Shown here piece by piece: positions 1 to 7,749 of a DNA stretch of 22,608 bases (positions are counted from its first letter, which is position 1; the number at the start of each line of letters is the position of its first letter). Both the position numbers and the translations under genes were made by a program. The notes under the pieces are model-generated. The model saw only the letters and a program-made list of their open reading frames with translations, ran no database searches and was not told where the DNA came from. This stretch comes from an uncultured Flavobacteriales bacterium. Its GTDB lineage: Bacteria; Bacteroidota; Bacteroidia; Palsa-965. The stretch covers positions 1 through 22,608 of the forward strand of contig CAMLEF010000027.1 in assembly GCA_946478675.1 (NCBI GenBank), given 5' to 3'.

Positions 1-3000
1 TCATACGCGCAAACGATTTCCGACACGCTCTTCGGCGGCACGGTGGAAACGTATCTGAAAACAAGCGCGAACCCGATCCAGATCAATCAATCCGATTCGT
101 TGCGGCAGCGCATTGAAAACGGTGTTTCCATCATGACATTTTTCGGTCATGCCTCGGGCACCGGCTTCGACCAAAGCATCGACGATCCTTCGACGTACAA
201 CAATGCGGGACATTACCCGCTGCTGATCGCGAACTCGTGTTACGCCGGCGACATCCATTCCCCGGGCGTGAGCTCGAGCGAAGCATTTACGCTGCTGGCG
301 CAAAAAGGAACGATCGGCTACATCGCATCCGTCGGTCTCGGTGTGCCGCCGTATCTCGATCTCTACACGAGCCGCATTTATCGCGCGATCGGGAAAAACC
401 AATACGGAAGATCGATCGGCGAATGCATGCAATGGTCGGTGAACAATGCGGAGAACAGCATCCAGCAAAGCCTTTACCTGAAAGTGACCTGCATGGAAAT
501 GACGCTGCAGGGCGATCCTGCGGTGGTGATCAATTCATTTCCTGCGCCGGATTATCAAATCACGAATGCCGACGTCTGGTTCGACCAGGTTTCGGAACCC
601 GACAGCGTCACCGTCTTCGCGAAAGTGACGAACGTTGGCCGCGCCATCCGCGATACGTTTGTCGTGCGGATGCTGCGCACGTTCCCGAACGGCGACACGC
701 TCTCCTATTTCCGGCAGATTCCCGCGCCGAAATTCCGCGACACGCTCGCCTTCTCGATGCCGGTCGACCAGCAGCGCGGCATTGGCCTCAACAAGATCCG
801 CATCACCGTCGATTATTTCGGACAGGTCGCCGAGATGCTCGAGAACAACAACAGCACGCAGCCCGACGTCGACCTGCTCATTCACGGCAGCGCGATCATC
901 CCGGTTTACCCGTACGAGTTCGCCGTCATTCCAAACGACACGATCACGCTGAAAGCATCCACCGTCAACCCGATGGAGCCGCTGCGCCAATACCGTTTCG
1001 AGCTCGACACGACGGATCTCTTCAACAGCACGTTCAAACAAACGTACACCACGCTCGCGCCCGGCGGAGTCGTCGCGTGGAAACCTACACTGCTCAGCAA
1101 CGACAGCATGGTGTACTTCTGGCGCGTCAGCCCGGATTCGCTCACGCCTTCCGATGCGCTCGTGTGGCACCAAAGCTCGTTCCAGTTCATCAACGGGCAA
1201 ACCGGCTGGGGACAGGATCATATTTTCCAGTTCACGAATGACGGCTACCAGTTCGTGCACCTCGATCGTTCTGCGAGAAATTTTGAATTCGTGAACGACG
1301 TGAAGCAGCTCAGCGTGAAGAACGGCATTTACAACGCAGCGCTGCCGTGGAATGAAGTCTGGTACAAGATCAACGGAACGACGGAGCATATTTTCTCCTG
1401 CGTATTCTCCTTCGGAGGCGGCGGCGTGAGTGTCGCGGTGATCGATCCCGTAAGCGGAAATCCGTGGTCGTATTGCGGCTCGTACGGTTACGGTCCTTAC
1501 GGCAACGACGTCTGCGTGGTTTGTCCGCAGCATTTGCAGGCGTACGATTTCGTCGATACCGATTCCACTTCGCGCACGAACATCACGAACTTCATTAAGA
1601 ACGTTGTGCCGCACGGTTACCGCGTGCTCATCTACAGCCAGTATTATCATTCCGCGCAGCAATACGAATCGGCGTTGCGCACGGTGCTGCGTGACAGTCT
1701 CGGCGCGGCAACAATCGGGAATGGATTGGTAGCGGACACGACCGCGTTCATTCTCTGGGGAACAAAAGGCGGCGCGCCCGGTTCTGCTACCGAAGTGATC
1801 GGCACGGCGCAGAATTCGGTCATCATGCTGCAGGATACGCTGGTGACAAACTGGAATTCCGGCTACGTCGCTTCGCCGGTGATCGGCCCTGCGATGCAAT
1901 GGGGATCGTTCCACTGGAAGCAGCACGCTTCGGAGCAACCCGATTACGATTCGGTGTACGTGCAACTCTTCGGCATTACGACGAACGGCACGGAAGTGTT
2001 GCTCGATTCGTTCCCGGAAGATTCCACCGACATTCTCAACCTGCAGGCGCACGTGAACGCGACACAGTATCCGTACCTGCGCCTGATCGCGAAGATGAAA
2101 GATGATTCGAGCCGCACGCCTCCGCAGCTGGACCGCTGGCACGTGCTGTACACGCCGTATCCCGACGCGGCCGTGCATCCGCCCGTTGCGTACAGCTTTC
2201 ACAACGACACACTGCAGGAAGGCGACAACGCGAAGCTGGTGATCGGCATTGAGAACATCACGCCGTGGCCGTTCAACGACAGCTTGCTCCTCACCTACTG
2301 GATTGTCGACAACAACCGCGTGAAGCATCCGCTGCCGCAGAAACTGCGCGCGCCGGTGTTCAACGGCAATTCGTGGTTTGCGGATACCGTAACGGTGAAC
2401 ACGACCGGTTATGCCGGTGCGAATGAATTGTGGCTCGAAGTGAATCCTGTCGGTGATGCGAATTCGCAGCCGGAACAACAGCACTTCAACAACGTGATGA
2501 TGGTGCCGTTCCACGTGAGCACCGACCGCACCAACCCGCTGCTCGACGTCACCTTCGACGGCGTGCACATCATGGACGGCGATATCGTTTCCGGCAAACC
2601 GTCGATCCTCGTCACACTGAAAGACGAAAACCAATTCCTCGCGCTGAACGACACGAGCGATTTCCGGTTGTTCCTGAAAACACCTTCGCAACCGGTGGCG
2701 CAGCTGATCCCGTGGGGACCGAACGTGCAGTTCACACCGGCGGTATTGCCGTCGAACAGCTGCAAAATTCTTTTCCTGCCGAACTGCGCGGAAGACGGCA
2801 ACTACGAGCTCATCGTGCAGGCGAAGGACCGTTCCAACAACCAATCGGGACTGATCGATTACCGCATCGGCTTCGAAGTCGTGAACAAACCAACGATCAC
2901 GAACGTGCTCAATTACCCGAACCCGTTCACGACGTCGACGCGTTTTGTATTCACGCTCACCGGGAGTGAAGTGCCGGAAGTGTTCACCATCCAGATCATG

Positions 3001-3240
3001 ACGGTGACGGGAAAAGTCGTGCGAGAGATCGACCGCGATGAGCTTGGCGACATTCACATCGGAAGAAACGTCACGACCTACGCCTGGGACGGCCGCGACG
3101 AATTCGGCGATCAGCTGGCGAATGGCGTTTATCTCTATCGTGTGATAACGCGGCTGAACGGGCAGGCGATCGAACAACGACAATCCGGCGCCGATCCGTA
3201 TATCATCCAGGGCTGGGGCAAGATGTATCTCATGCGTTAA
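1..3240 (+). CDS. porU2: PorU2-like C25 (gingipain-type) peptidase / putative T9SS sortase, 5'-truncated
   Basis: The frame is open from base 1, so the N-terminus and probably part of the C25 domain lie outside the window; 1079 residues remain. The start of the fragment carries the caspase-like catalytic pair of peptidase family C25: His in FFGHAS (codon 148-150) and Cys in NSCYAGD (codon 238-240). After the protease come a CARDB-like beta domain (about residues 185-270), a long Ig-like/beta-rich middle, and a FlgD-Ig-type C-terminus (about 970-1060, beginning NYPNPFT and containing AWDGRDEFG and ANGVYLYR). In this family, PorU removes the sorting domain of T9SS cargo and attaches it to surface lipopolysaccharide; the longer PorU2 type with an FlgD-like end is only a putative sortase. 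A gingipain-like surface protease that is not a sortase is the main alternative. Other T9SS cargo genes lie further along the window. Confidence 0.8.
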   Translation, partial: SYAQTISDTLFGGTVETYLKTSANPIQINQSDSLRQRIENGVSIMTFFGHASGTGFDQSIDDPSTYNNAGHYPLLIANSCYAGDIHSPGVSSSEAFTLLAQKGTIGYIASVGLGVPPYLDLYTSRIYRAIGKNQYGRSIGECMQWSVNNAENSIQQSLYLKVTCMEMTLQGDPAVVINSFPAPDYQITNADVWFDQVSEPDSVTVFAKVTNVGRAIRDTFVVRMLRTFPNGDTLSYFRQIPAPKFRDTLAFSMPVDQQRGIGLNKIRITVDYFGQVAEMLENNNSTQPDVDLLIHGSAIIPVYPYEFAVIPNDTITLKASTVNPMEPLRQYRFELDTTDLFNSTFKQTYTTLAPGGVVAWKPTLLSNDSMVYFWRVSPDSLTPSDALVWHQSSFQFINGQTGWGQDHIFQFTNDGYQFVHLDRSARNFEFVNDVKQLSVKNGIYNAALPWNEVWYKINGTTEHIFSCVFSFGGGGVSVAVIDPVSGNPWSYCGSYGYGPYGNDVCVVCPQHLQAYDFVDTDSTSRTNITNFIKNVVPHGYRVLIYSQYYHSAQQYESALRTVLRDSLGAATIGNGLVADTTAFILWGTKGGAPGSATEVIGTAQNSVIMLQDTLVTNWNSGYVASPVIGPAMQWGSFHWKQHASEQPDYDSVYVQLFGITTNGTEVLLDSFPEDSTDILNLQAHVNATQYPYLRLIAKMKDDSSRTPPQLDRWHVLYTPYPDAAVHPPVAYSFHNDTLQEGDNAKLVIGIENITPWPFNDSLLLTYWIVDNNRVKHPLPQKLRAPVFNGNSWFADTVTVNTTGYAGANELWLEVNPVGDANSQPEQQHFNNVMMVPFHVSTDRTNPLLDVTFDGVHIMDGDIVSGKPSILVTLKDENQFLALNDTSDFRLFLKTPSQPVAQLIPWGPNVQFTPAVLPSNSCKILFLPNCAEDGNYELIVQAKDRSNNQSGLIDYRIGFEVVNKPTITNVLNYPNPFTTSTRFVFTLTGSEVPEVFTIQIMTVTGKVVREIDRDELGDIHIGRNVTTYAWDGRDEFGDQLANGVYLYRVITRLNGQAIEQRQSGADPYIIQGWGKMYLMR

Positions 3241-3269
3241 TCATTCGTATCCTTTCTTCACAAACGGGT

Positions 3270-3277
3270 TATATTTC
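3270..3277 (+). promoter_or_regulatory. Possible -7 promoter box for the 3283 gene
   Basis: TATATTTC matches the Bacteroidota -7 consensus TAnnTTTG at all but the last base and ends 5 nt before the ATG. No clear -33 TTG was found at the expected distance. If used, the transcript would be leaderless or nearly so. Confidence 0.3.
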
Positions 3278-3282
3278 ACAAC

Positions 3283-4755
3283 ATGCGGCCCCTGCTCGTT
3301 TTCATTTTTTGTTGCAGCTTTCTTTCCGCTTACGCACAGCGTTCGTTGAAGAAGAAACTGGAAGGATCGTGGCAGATAAAATCGTCCGTCAATAACGGCG
3401 TGCGCGAAACCTACGGCGACAGCGGCGACGTTTACACGTTCTTCTCCAACCGCGATTACCAGCATATTTCCTGGCTGCATCCGAAAAACGGCGGGAAAGA
3501 CACGCTGCTCATCCGGCAGGGTTATTTCGATTTCTATACCGATTCCGACGACCCGGAAAAACCGCTGATCGAATTGCTGTTCTTCGGTGAAACGGACCTG
3601 TATACCGGCAGCCTGGATAATGATAAATACGAATACCGCGTGATCTTTATCGATGATTCGACGATGTTGTTCACCGATCTTGTAGAAGGCGTCAACGACA
3701 CGATGTGGCTGCGCCGGATTCCTGCGAAGGAGCGCGTTCACAAAACTTCAAAAACCGTTTCTCCGAAAACGCTGTACGGCTCGTGGGAAATTCAGCAGAG
3801 CGCGATCCCTTCACAACAGGGAATGCTGCAGCGCGGTTGCACGCTGACGCTAACGGCCGATCAGCGCTATCAATTGGTGAATTTCATTTTGCGATACGAT
3901 ACGCTGGCGGAACATTCCCGAATGGATACGGTGGTAGAAACCGGCTTATGGACATTATCCGGCAATAACCAATTGATACTTTACAACCGGATCATCACCG
4001 ACCAAGTGATGCCGGCCGATTCTTACGAAGACGAGGTGGAGCTTTACGTTGCCGATATGCGGGAAGAATCGCTCACGCTGTACACGCAGGAAAACGGTGT
4101 GCCGGTTAACCTCCGCCTGAAACGTATTCCGCAAATGAAATGGTTCGCGGTGGTGCAGCCCGTGTATTTCGACCGGAACAAGCAGCCCGTCACGGTAGTT
4201 TACGCCCGCCTCGTCAATTCGCTGGACACGACGAAAAAGATCGAGCTGCGTTCCTCCGTTGATATTACCGCCGCTTGTCCGCCGGACACCTCCTGCAAAA
4301 AATGCACGATGTACTATTCCGGATCCGTAATGTATGCAACAGATACTTCGCTTTTTTTCGGGACGACCCGGGAAGAGCGTGAGTTTACACTGCGCAACGG
4401 AACGGAAGGTTCACTTTCGCATTCCTATTCGGCAGCTTCCCGCACGATCGAATTGCCGGTCCGCACCATTCAATCGCTGACTTACATTTCCCCGGCCCGT
4501 TTGCGCGCGCAAACCTTTTTCGGAACGTTTGCCTTCTGTTCCTTCCTATCCGCAGTTATTGTAGCTCCATTGGCCAGCATCAACTACAGTCATTGGACGT
4601 TCAACAAACAACGTTATTTCACGATTGCCGGAATAGGCCTTGCCGGTGTAGTTGTCGGCGTTCCTCTCGCTTCTGTTTTTTCCGAGCGGAATTACCTGCT
4701 GACTACAAAGCACGGTTTCAAAAGCAAAAAATACTGGTACATCGAAGTGTTCTGA
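3283..4755 (+). CDS. Secreted/membrane hypothetical protein with two tandem lipocalin-like domains
   Basis: 490 residues, function not recognised. Residues 1-18 form a signal peptide ending SAYA, followed by Q. Two similar modules follow. The first runs from LEGSW (26-30) to WLRRIP (142-147), the second from LYGSW (164-168) to LRLKRIP (277-283). Both open with a G-x-W motif, continue through beta strands and close with (L)RxxRIP or LKRIP, which resembles lipocalin-like families of Bacteroidota. A further beta-rich part (about 285-400) contains CPPDTSCKKC, and two hydrophobic helices (about 411-432 and 446-467) would anchor the C-terminus. The internal repeat suggests duplication of a small ligand-binding or envelope-stress module; that is inference. 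The gene starts 42 nt after the protease stop and ends where the lnt reading frame begins, so co-transcription with either is possible. Confidence 0.8.
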   Translation: MRPLLVFIFCCSFLSAYAQRSLKKKLEGSWQIKSSVNNGVRETYGDSGDVYTFFSNRDYQHISWLHPKNGGKDTLLIRQGYFDFYTDSDDPEKPLIELLFFGETDLYTGSLDNDKYEYRVIFIDDSTMLFTDLVEGVNDTMWLRRIPAKERVHKTSKTVSPKTLYGSWEIQQSAIPSQQGMLQRGCTLTLTADQRYQLVNFILRYDTLAEHSRMDTVVETGLWTLSGNNQLILYNRIITDQVMPADSYEDEVELYVADMREESLTLYTQENGVPVNLRLKRIPQMKWFAVVQPVYFDRNKQPVTVVYARLVNSLDTTKKIELRSSVDITAACPPDTSCKKCTMYYSGSVMYATDTSLFFGTTREEREFTLRNGTEGSLSHSYSAASRTIELPVRTIQSLTYISPARLRAQTFFGTFAFCSFLSAVIVAPLASINYSHWTFNKQRYFTIAGIGLAGVVVGVPLASVFSERNYLLTTKHGFKSKKYWYIEVF

Positions 4756-4796
4756 GTGATGAACGCTGCGTCCGGAGTATTATCGCTTAACAATAA

Positions 4797-4831
4797 AACT
4801 CCCAACTCCGAACTCTTAACTCCGAACTCCC
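4797..4831. repeat. Heptanucleotide tandem array, five AACTCNN units
   Basis: Five consecutive 7-nt units: AACTCCC, AACTCCG, AACTCTT, AACTCCG, AACTCCC. They are followed directly by GACTATCTTTA, which contains a promoter-like box just ahead of lnt. The array lies between the stop of the 3283 gene and the chosen lnt start. Confidence 0.75.
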
Positions 4832-4834
4832 GAC

Positions 4835-4842
4835 TATCTTTA
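4835..4842 (+). promoter_or_regulatory. Possible -7 promoter box for lnt
   Basis: TATCTTTA is one base off TAnnTTTG and ends 6 nt before the ATG at 4849, directly after the 7-nt tandem array. A transcript from here would be essentially leaderless. Confidence 0.35.
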
Positions 4843-4848
4843 CGCCTT

Positions 4849-6465
4849 ATGCGCGGCAAACTTTTCCTGCTCAGTTTTCTCAGCGCGGCTTTGCTGACTG
4901 CAGCCTGGCCGACGTGGGGATTTACGCCGCTGCTGTTCATCGCGTTCATTCCGCTGCTGTACGTGCAACACATCGTGAGCAGCGATAACCGTCTTCGCGC
5001 ACGTCATCTTTTCCTCTATTCGTATCTCGCGTTCGTAACGTGGAATGCGCTCACGACCTGGTGGATCTGGAACGCTTCTGCCGGTGGTGCGATAATGGCC
5101 ATCGTCAGCAACGCGCTGCTGATGGCGTTCGTATTTCTCATCTATCACAAAGTCAAACGCGCGCTGCCCGAACGTCTCGGCGCTTTTGCGCTCATTCCCA
5201 TCTGGATCGGTTTCGAATTTCTCCATCTCGACTGGGACCTCACCTGGCCGTGGCTGACGCTGGGCAACGGTCTCGCGAAACAATACACGTGGATCCAGTG
5301 GTACGAATACACCGGCGTTTTCGGCGGAAGCTTGTGGGTGCTGCTCGTGAACGTGCTGCTCTTCGAATTGCTGGTGCATCGCAACACGCTGCTGCGCCCG
5401 GCACTGCTGCGCGGATTGTACGCGGGAATTGTCGGATTGCTGCTGGTGCTGCCGGTGACGATCTCGCTGATCCGTTACCACCATTTCGACGTAACGAAGA
5501 ATACGACGGCGCCCGTTTCGGTGGTCGTCGTGCAGCCGAACGTCGATCCGTACATCAAATTCAGCGGCGACTTCCGCGATCAGCTCGAACAGATGCTTTC
5601 ACTCGCAGCGGATAAAGTCGACAGCACGACGGACTATCTCGTTTTCCCGGAAACGTCATTGACGGAAGACATCTGGGAACAGCAGATCAGCAGCTCGTGG
5701 AGCATTCATCGCCTCGAGAAATTCCGCGCGAATTTTCCGCACCTGACGATCATCGCCGGCGCATCCACCGGAAGAGAATACGGCCCCAACGAACAACGTT
5801 CTGCAACGGCGCGCAAGTACAAAACGATGGACGGCTGGTTCGACGTGTACAACACCGCGCTGCAGGTCGACTGCACGTCCACGCCACTGATCTATCACAA
5901 GTCGAAGCTCGTTCCCGGCGTGGAAAAAATGCCGTTCCCGAAAGTGCTCGGCTTCCTCGAAGATCTCGCGATCGATCTCGGCGGCAGCACGGGAAGCCTC
6001 GGCGTGCAGGACGAACGCACCGTTTTCAAAACGCCGAACGGTCACGGAAAAATTGCGCCGGTCATTTGTTACGAATCCATTTACGGCGATTACGTGGGCC
6101 AGTACGTGCGCAACGGCGCCGATTTCATCTTCATCATCACCAACGACGGCTGGTGGGGCGACACGCCGGGCTACAAGCAGCACCTGCTCTACGGCCGCAT
6201 GCGCGCGATCGAAACCCGCAAAAGCATCGCCCGTTCCGCCAACACCGGCATCTCCTGTTTCATCGACCAGCGCGGCGACATTCATCAGCCGCAGCCGTGG
6301 TGGACCGCCGCCGCTATCAAAGAAACGCTCTATTCCACCGAAGGCGAAACCTTCTATACGCGCCACGGCGATTACATTGCGCGGGCCATGCTGTGGATTG
6401 CTTTCGCGGCGATCGGCTACACGCTTTTCCGCTGGATTCGAAAGCGTTTCAGCCGCCCTTCCTGA
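4849..6465 (+). CDS. lnt: Apolipoprotein N-acyltransferase
   Basis: Transfers the third acyl chain to the N-terminal cysteine of lipoproteins in the inner membrane, completing lipoprotein maturation. The 538-residue protein has the family layout: an N-terminal bundle of membrane helices (about residues 1-215), a periplasmic nitrilase domain (about 220-500) and a last helix near 505-525. The nitrilase triad is visible: Glu268 in VFPETS, Lys351 in YHKSKLVP and Cys407 in ICYESIYG. Length is close to the usual 500-550. The frame is open upstream to a GTG at 4756, but that extension would translate the 7-nt tandem array and is not membrane-like. The ATG at 4849, giving MRGKLFLLSFLS, is therefore chosen. 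Only one lnt-like gene is seen here; some Bacteroidota carry more than one. Confidence 0.95.
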   Translation: MRGKLFLLSFLSAALLTAAWPTWGFTPLLFIAFIPLLYVQHIVSSDNRLRARHLFLYSYLAFVTWNALTTWWIWNASAGGAIMAIVSNALLMAFVFLIYHKVKRALPERLGAFALIPIWIGFEFLHLDWDLTWPWLTLGNGLAKQYTWIQWYEYTGVFGGSLWVLLVNVLLFELLVHRNTLLRPALLRGLYAGIVGLLLVLPVTISLIRYHHFDVTKNTTAPVSVVVVQPNVDPYIKFSGDFRDQLEQMLSLAADKVDSTTDYLVFPETSLTEDIWEQQISSSWSIHRLEKFRANFPHLTIIAGASTGREYGPNEQRSATARKYKTMDGWFDVYNTALQVDCTSTPLIYHKSKLVPGVEKMPFPKVLGFLEDLAIDLGGSTGSLGVQDERTVFKTPNGHGKIAPVICYESIYGDYVGQYVRNGADFIFIITNDGWWGDTPGYKQHLLYGRMRAIETRKSIARSANTGISCFIDQRGDIHQPQPWWTAAAIKETLYSTEGETFYTRHGDYIARAMLWIAFAAIGYTLFRWIRKRFSRPS

Positions 6466-6487
6466 ACGAAGTCTTTAAAACATAGTG

Positions 6488-6524
6488 TCCTCTGTGAAGA
6501 CCTCTGTGTAACTCCGTGGTTAAA
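6488..6524. repeat. Short dispersed-type repeat, three CTCTGTG/CTCCGTG words
   Basis: CTCTGTG occurs at 6490-6496 and 6502-6508, and CTCCGTG at 6512-6518, followed by GTTAAA. The related word CTCTGCG is repeated three times at 9502-9525. The stretch is non-coding, just downstream of lnt. The rest of the 240-nt gap holds a word shared with the hemH upstream region (6555-6568) and the promoter of the next operon. Confidence 0.55.
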
Positions 6525-6675
6525 GCGGCATTTTCACGCTATTTCTGAACCTCTCCCGCAGCCTGCCCCACCTTCCTTATTGACCCCGCTCTATCCGCGC
6601 AATTATTTTTCCAATTAACAATCAATGCGTTAAAGCCCAAAACCTGTATCGATTTCATTTAATATGTTTACTTAT

Positions 6676-6683
6676 TATATTTG
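6676..6683 (+). promoter_or_regulatory. -7 promoter box for the SRPBCC-marR operon
   Basis: TATATTTG is an exact match to TAnnTTTG in an AT-rich stretch that stands out from its surroundings, ending 22 nt before the ATG. A clear -33 TTG is not seen. A MarR operator could overlap it, but only a weak palindrome is present. Confidence 0.5.
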
Positions 6684-6705
6684 TACATACTAAAACAAAA
6701 TCACC

Positions 6706-7125
6706 ATGTGGACGAGATCACACACCATCATCACCAAAGAAGCGAGCAAAGAACAGCTCTGGAAACTTTTCGCCGACGTCAACAACTGGCATAGCTGGGA
6801 CGAAGGCATTGAATTCGCGAAAATGGAAGGCCGCTTCGAAAAAGGAAATCATTTCATCCTGAAACCGAAAGGCGGGCCGAAAGTGAAGATCGAGCTCATC
6901 GAAGCCACCGAGAACAAAAGCTTCACCGACCGCACGCGTTTTCCATTGGCAAAAATGTTCGGCAACCACCGCTTCGAAGAAACGCCGGAAGGATTGAAAG
7001 TCACCACGACGATGACCGTGACCGGCCCGCTCGGATTTCTCTGGCGGAAGCTCGTAGCGCAGGATATCGTAAATTCATTGCCGCAGGAAATGGTCCAGCA
7101 GGCCAGGACCGCCAGCCGGTTATGA
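6706..7125 (+). CDS. SRPBCC (polyketide cyclase/START-like) family protein
   Basis: 139 residues with the pattern of the helix-grip SRPBCC fold. It opens with a strand (SHTIITKEASKEQLW), then has the hallmark VNNWHSWDEGIE after the first helices, beta strands with polar ends through the middle, and a long C-terminal helix (about 110-135). Members bind hydrophobic ligands in a deep pocket; the substrate here is unknown. Its stop overlaps the next start in ATGA, so it is translationally coupled to the MarR regulator. A plausible reading is that the regulator senses the ligand or stress that this protein deals with, but that is inference from context. Other names in use for such proteins are polyketide_cyc2 and 'activator of Hsp90-like'. 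Confidence 0.85.
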   Translation: MWTRSHTIITKEASKEQLWKLFADVNNWHSWDEGIEFAKMEGRFEKGNHFILKPKGGPKVKIELIEATENKSFTDRTRFPLAKMFGNHRFEETPEGLKVTTTMTVTGPLGFLWRKLVAQDIVNSLPQEMVQQARTASRL

Positions 7126-7592
7126 AATCAGAAAACGATCCGTTCAGCTTCGAACACGCTAATGACAGCCCGGGCTTTTTGCTCTGGCAGGTGACGAGCA
7201 TCTGGCAGCGGGAGATCCGCAAAGCGCTCGACAAATTCGGCATCACGCATTCGCAGTTCGTTTTGCTGGCGAGCATTTACTGGCTCTCGCTGCAGAAGAA
7301 AGACGTCACGCAGGTGCTGCTTTCCGCGCACACGAAGATCGACCCGATGACGACGTCGACGGTCTTGCGCACGCTGCAAACCAAAGGCTATGTCCGCCGC
7401 GAAGCGCACGCCACGGATACGCGCGCCAAAAGCATCGCGCTCACCGAAGAAGGAAAAAAGCTCACGAAGCTGGCCGTGAAAACTGTGGAAAAATTCGACG
7501 ACGAATTCTTCGCACCGCTCGGCAGCCAGCTTTCTTCTTTCAATAAAAAGCTCGTCGTATTGCTGCAGGATAAGGAAGGCAAACGCAGCTGA
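7122..7592 (+). CDS. MarR family transcriptional regulator
   Basis: 156 residues, the usual MarR length. Helices for dimerisation lie at both ends. The winged helix-turn-helix is central: DKFGITHSQFVLLASIYWL leads in, the recognition helix is around KIDPMTTSTVLRTLQTKGYV (about residues 68-90), and the wing carries DTRAKSIALTEEGKKL, close to the conserved DxRxxxxxLTxxG of the family. MarR proteins are usually dimeric repressors released by small phenolic or hydrophobic ligands or by oxidation. This one overlaps the SRPBCC gene by 4 nt and so probably controls its own operon from the promoter near 6676. No cysteine is seen, so thiol-based sensing (OhrR type) is unlikely. Confidence 0.92.
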   Translation: MKSENDPFSFEHANDSPGFLLWQVTSIWQREIRKALDKFGITHSQFVLLASIYWLSLQKKDVTQVLLSAHTKIDPMTTSTVLRTLQTKGYVRREAHATDTRAKSIALTEEGKKLTKLAVKTVEKFDDEFFAPLGSQLSSFNKKLVVLLQDKEGKRS

Positions 7593-7749
7593 GCGCTTCT
7601 GCCGGTTGATCCTGGCGCCCATTTATGGAATCGCCGTTGTCGCGGCATCTTTCTTGCAGTAACTTGGTAAAAATTACGGTGCAGGCCGGCTGTGTCTTTG
7701 CAGATCAGCAGCCGTTATACCACCCACGCACCGTCAACGATCACACTGC

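Noticed and set aside
535..3183. 882-codon open frame on the minus strand
   Set aside because: Antisense to the C25 protease, very rich in Arg, His and Val, no signal or domain; produced by codon bias of the real gene.
4756..4848. N-terminal extension of lnt from GTG 4756
   Set aside because: Would translate the 7-nt tandem array, starts exactly at the preceding stop codon, and lacks membrane character.
6666..6696. Palindromic MarR operator over the SRPBCC promoter
   Set aside because: Best centring pairs only 8 of 14 positions in an AT-rich stretch; not better than expected there.
7601..7616. GCCGGTTGATCCTGGC, resembling the 5' end of small-subunit rRNA
   Set aside because: About 13 nt match the archaeal-type and 11 nt the bacterial-type SSU start, but the sequence that follows is unrelated and no rRNA structure is present; chance match.
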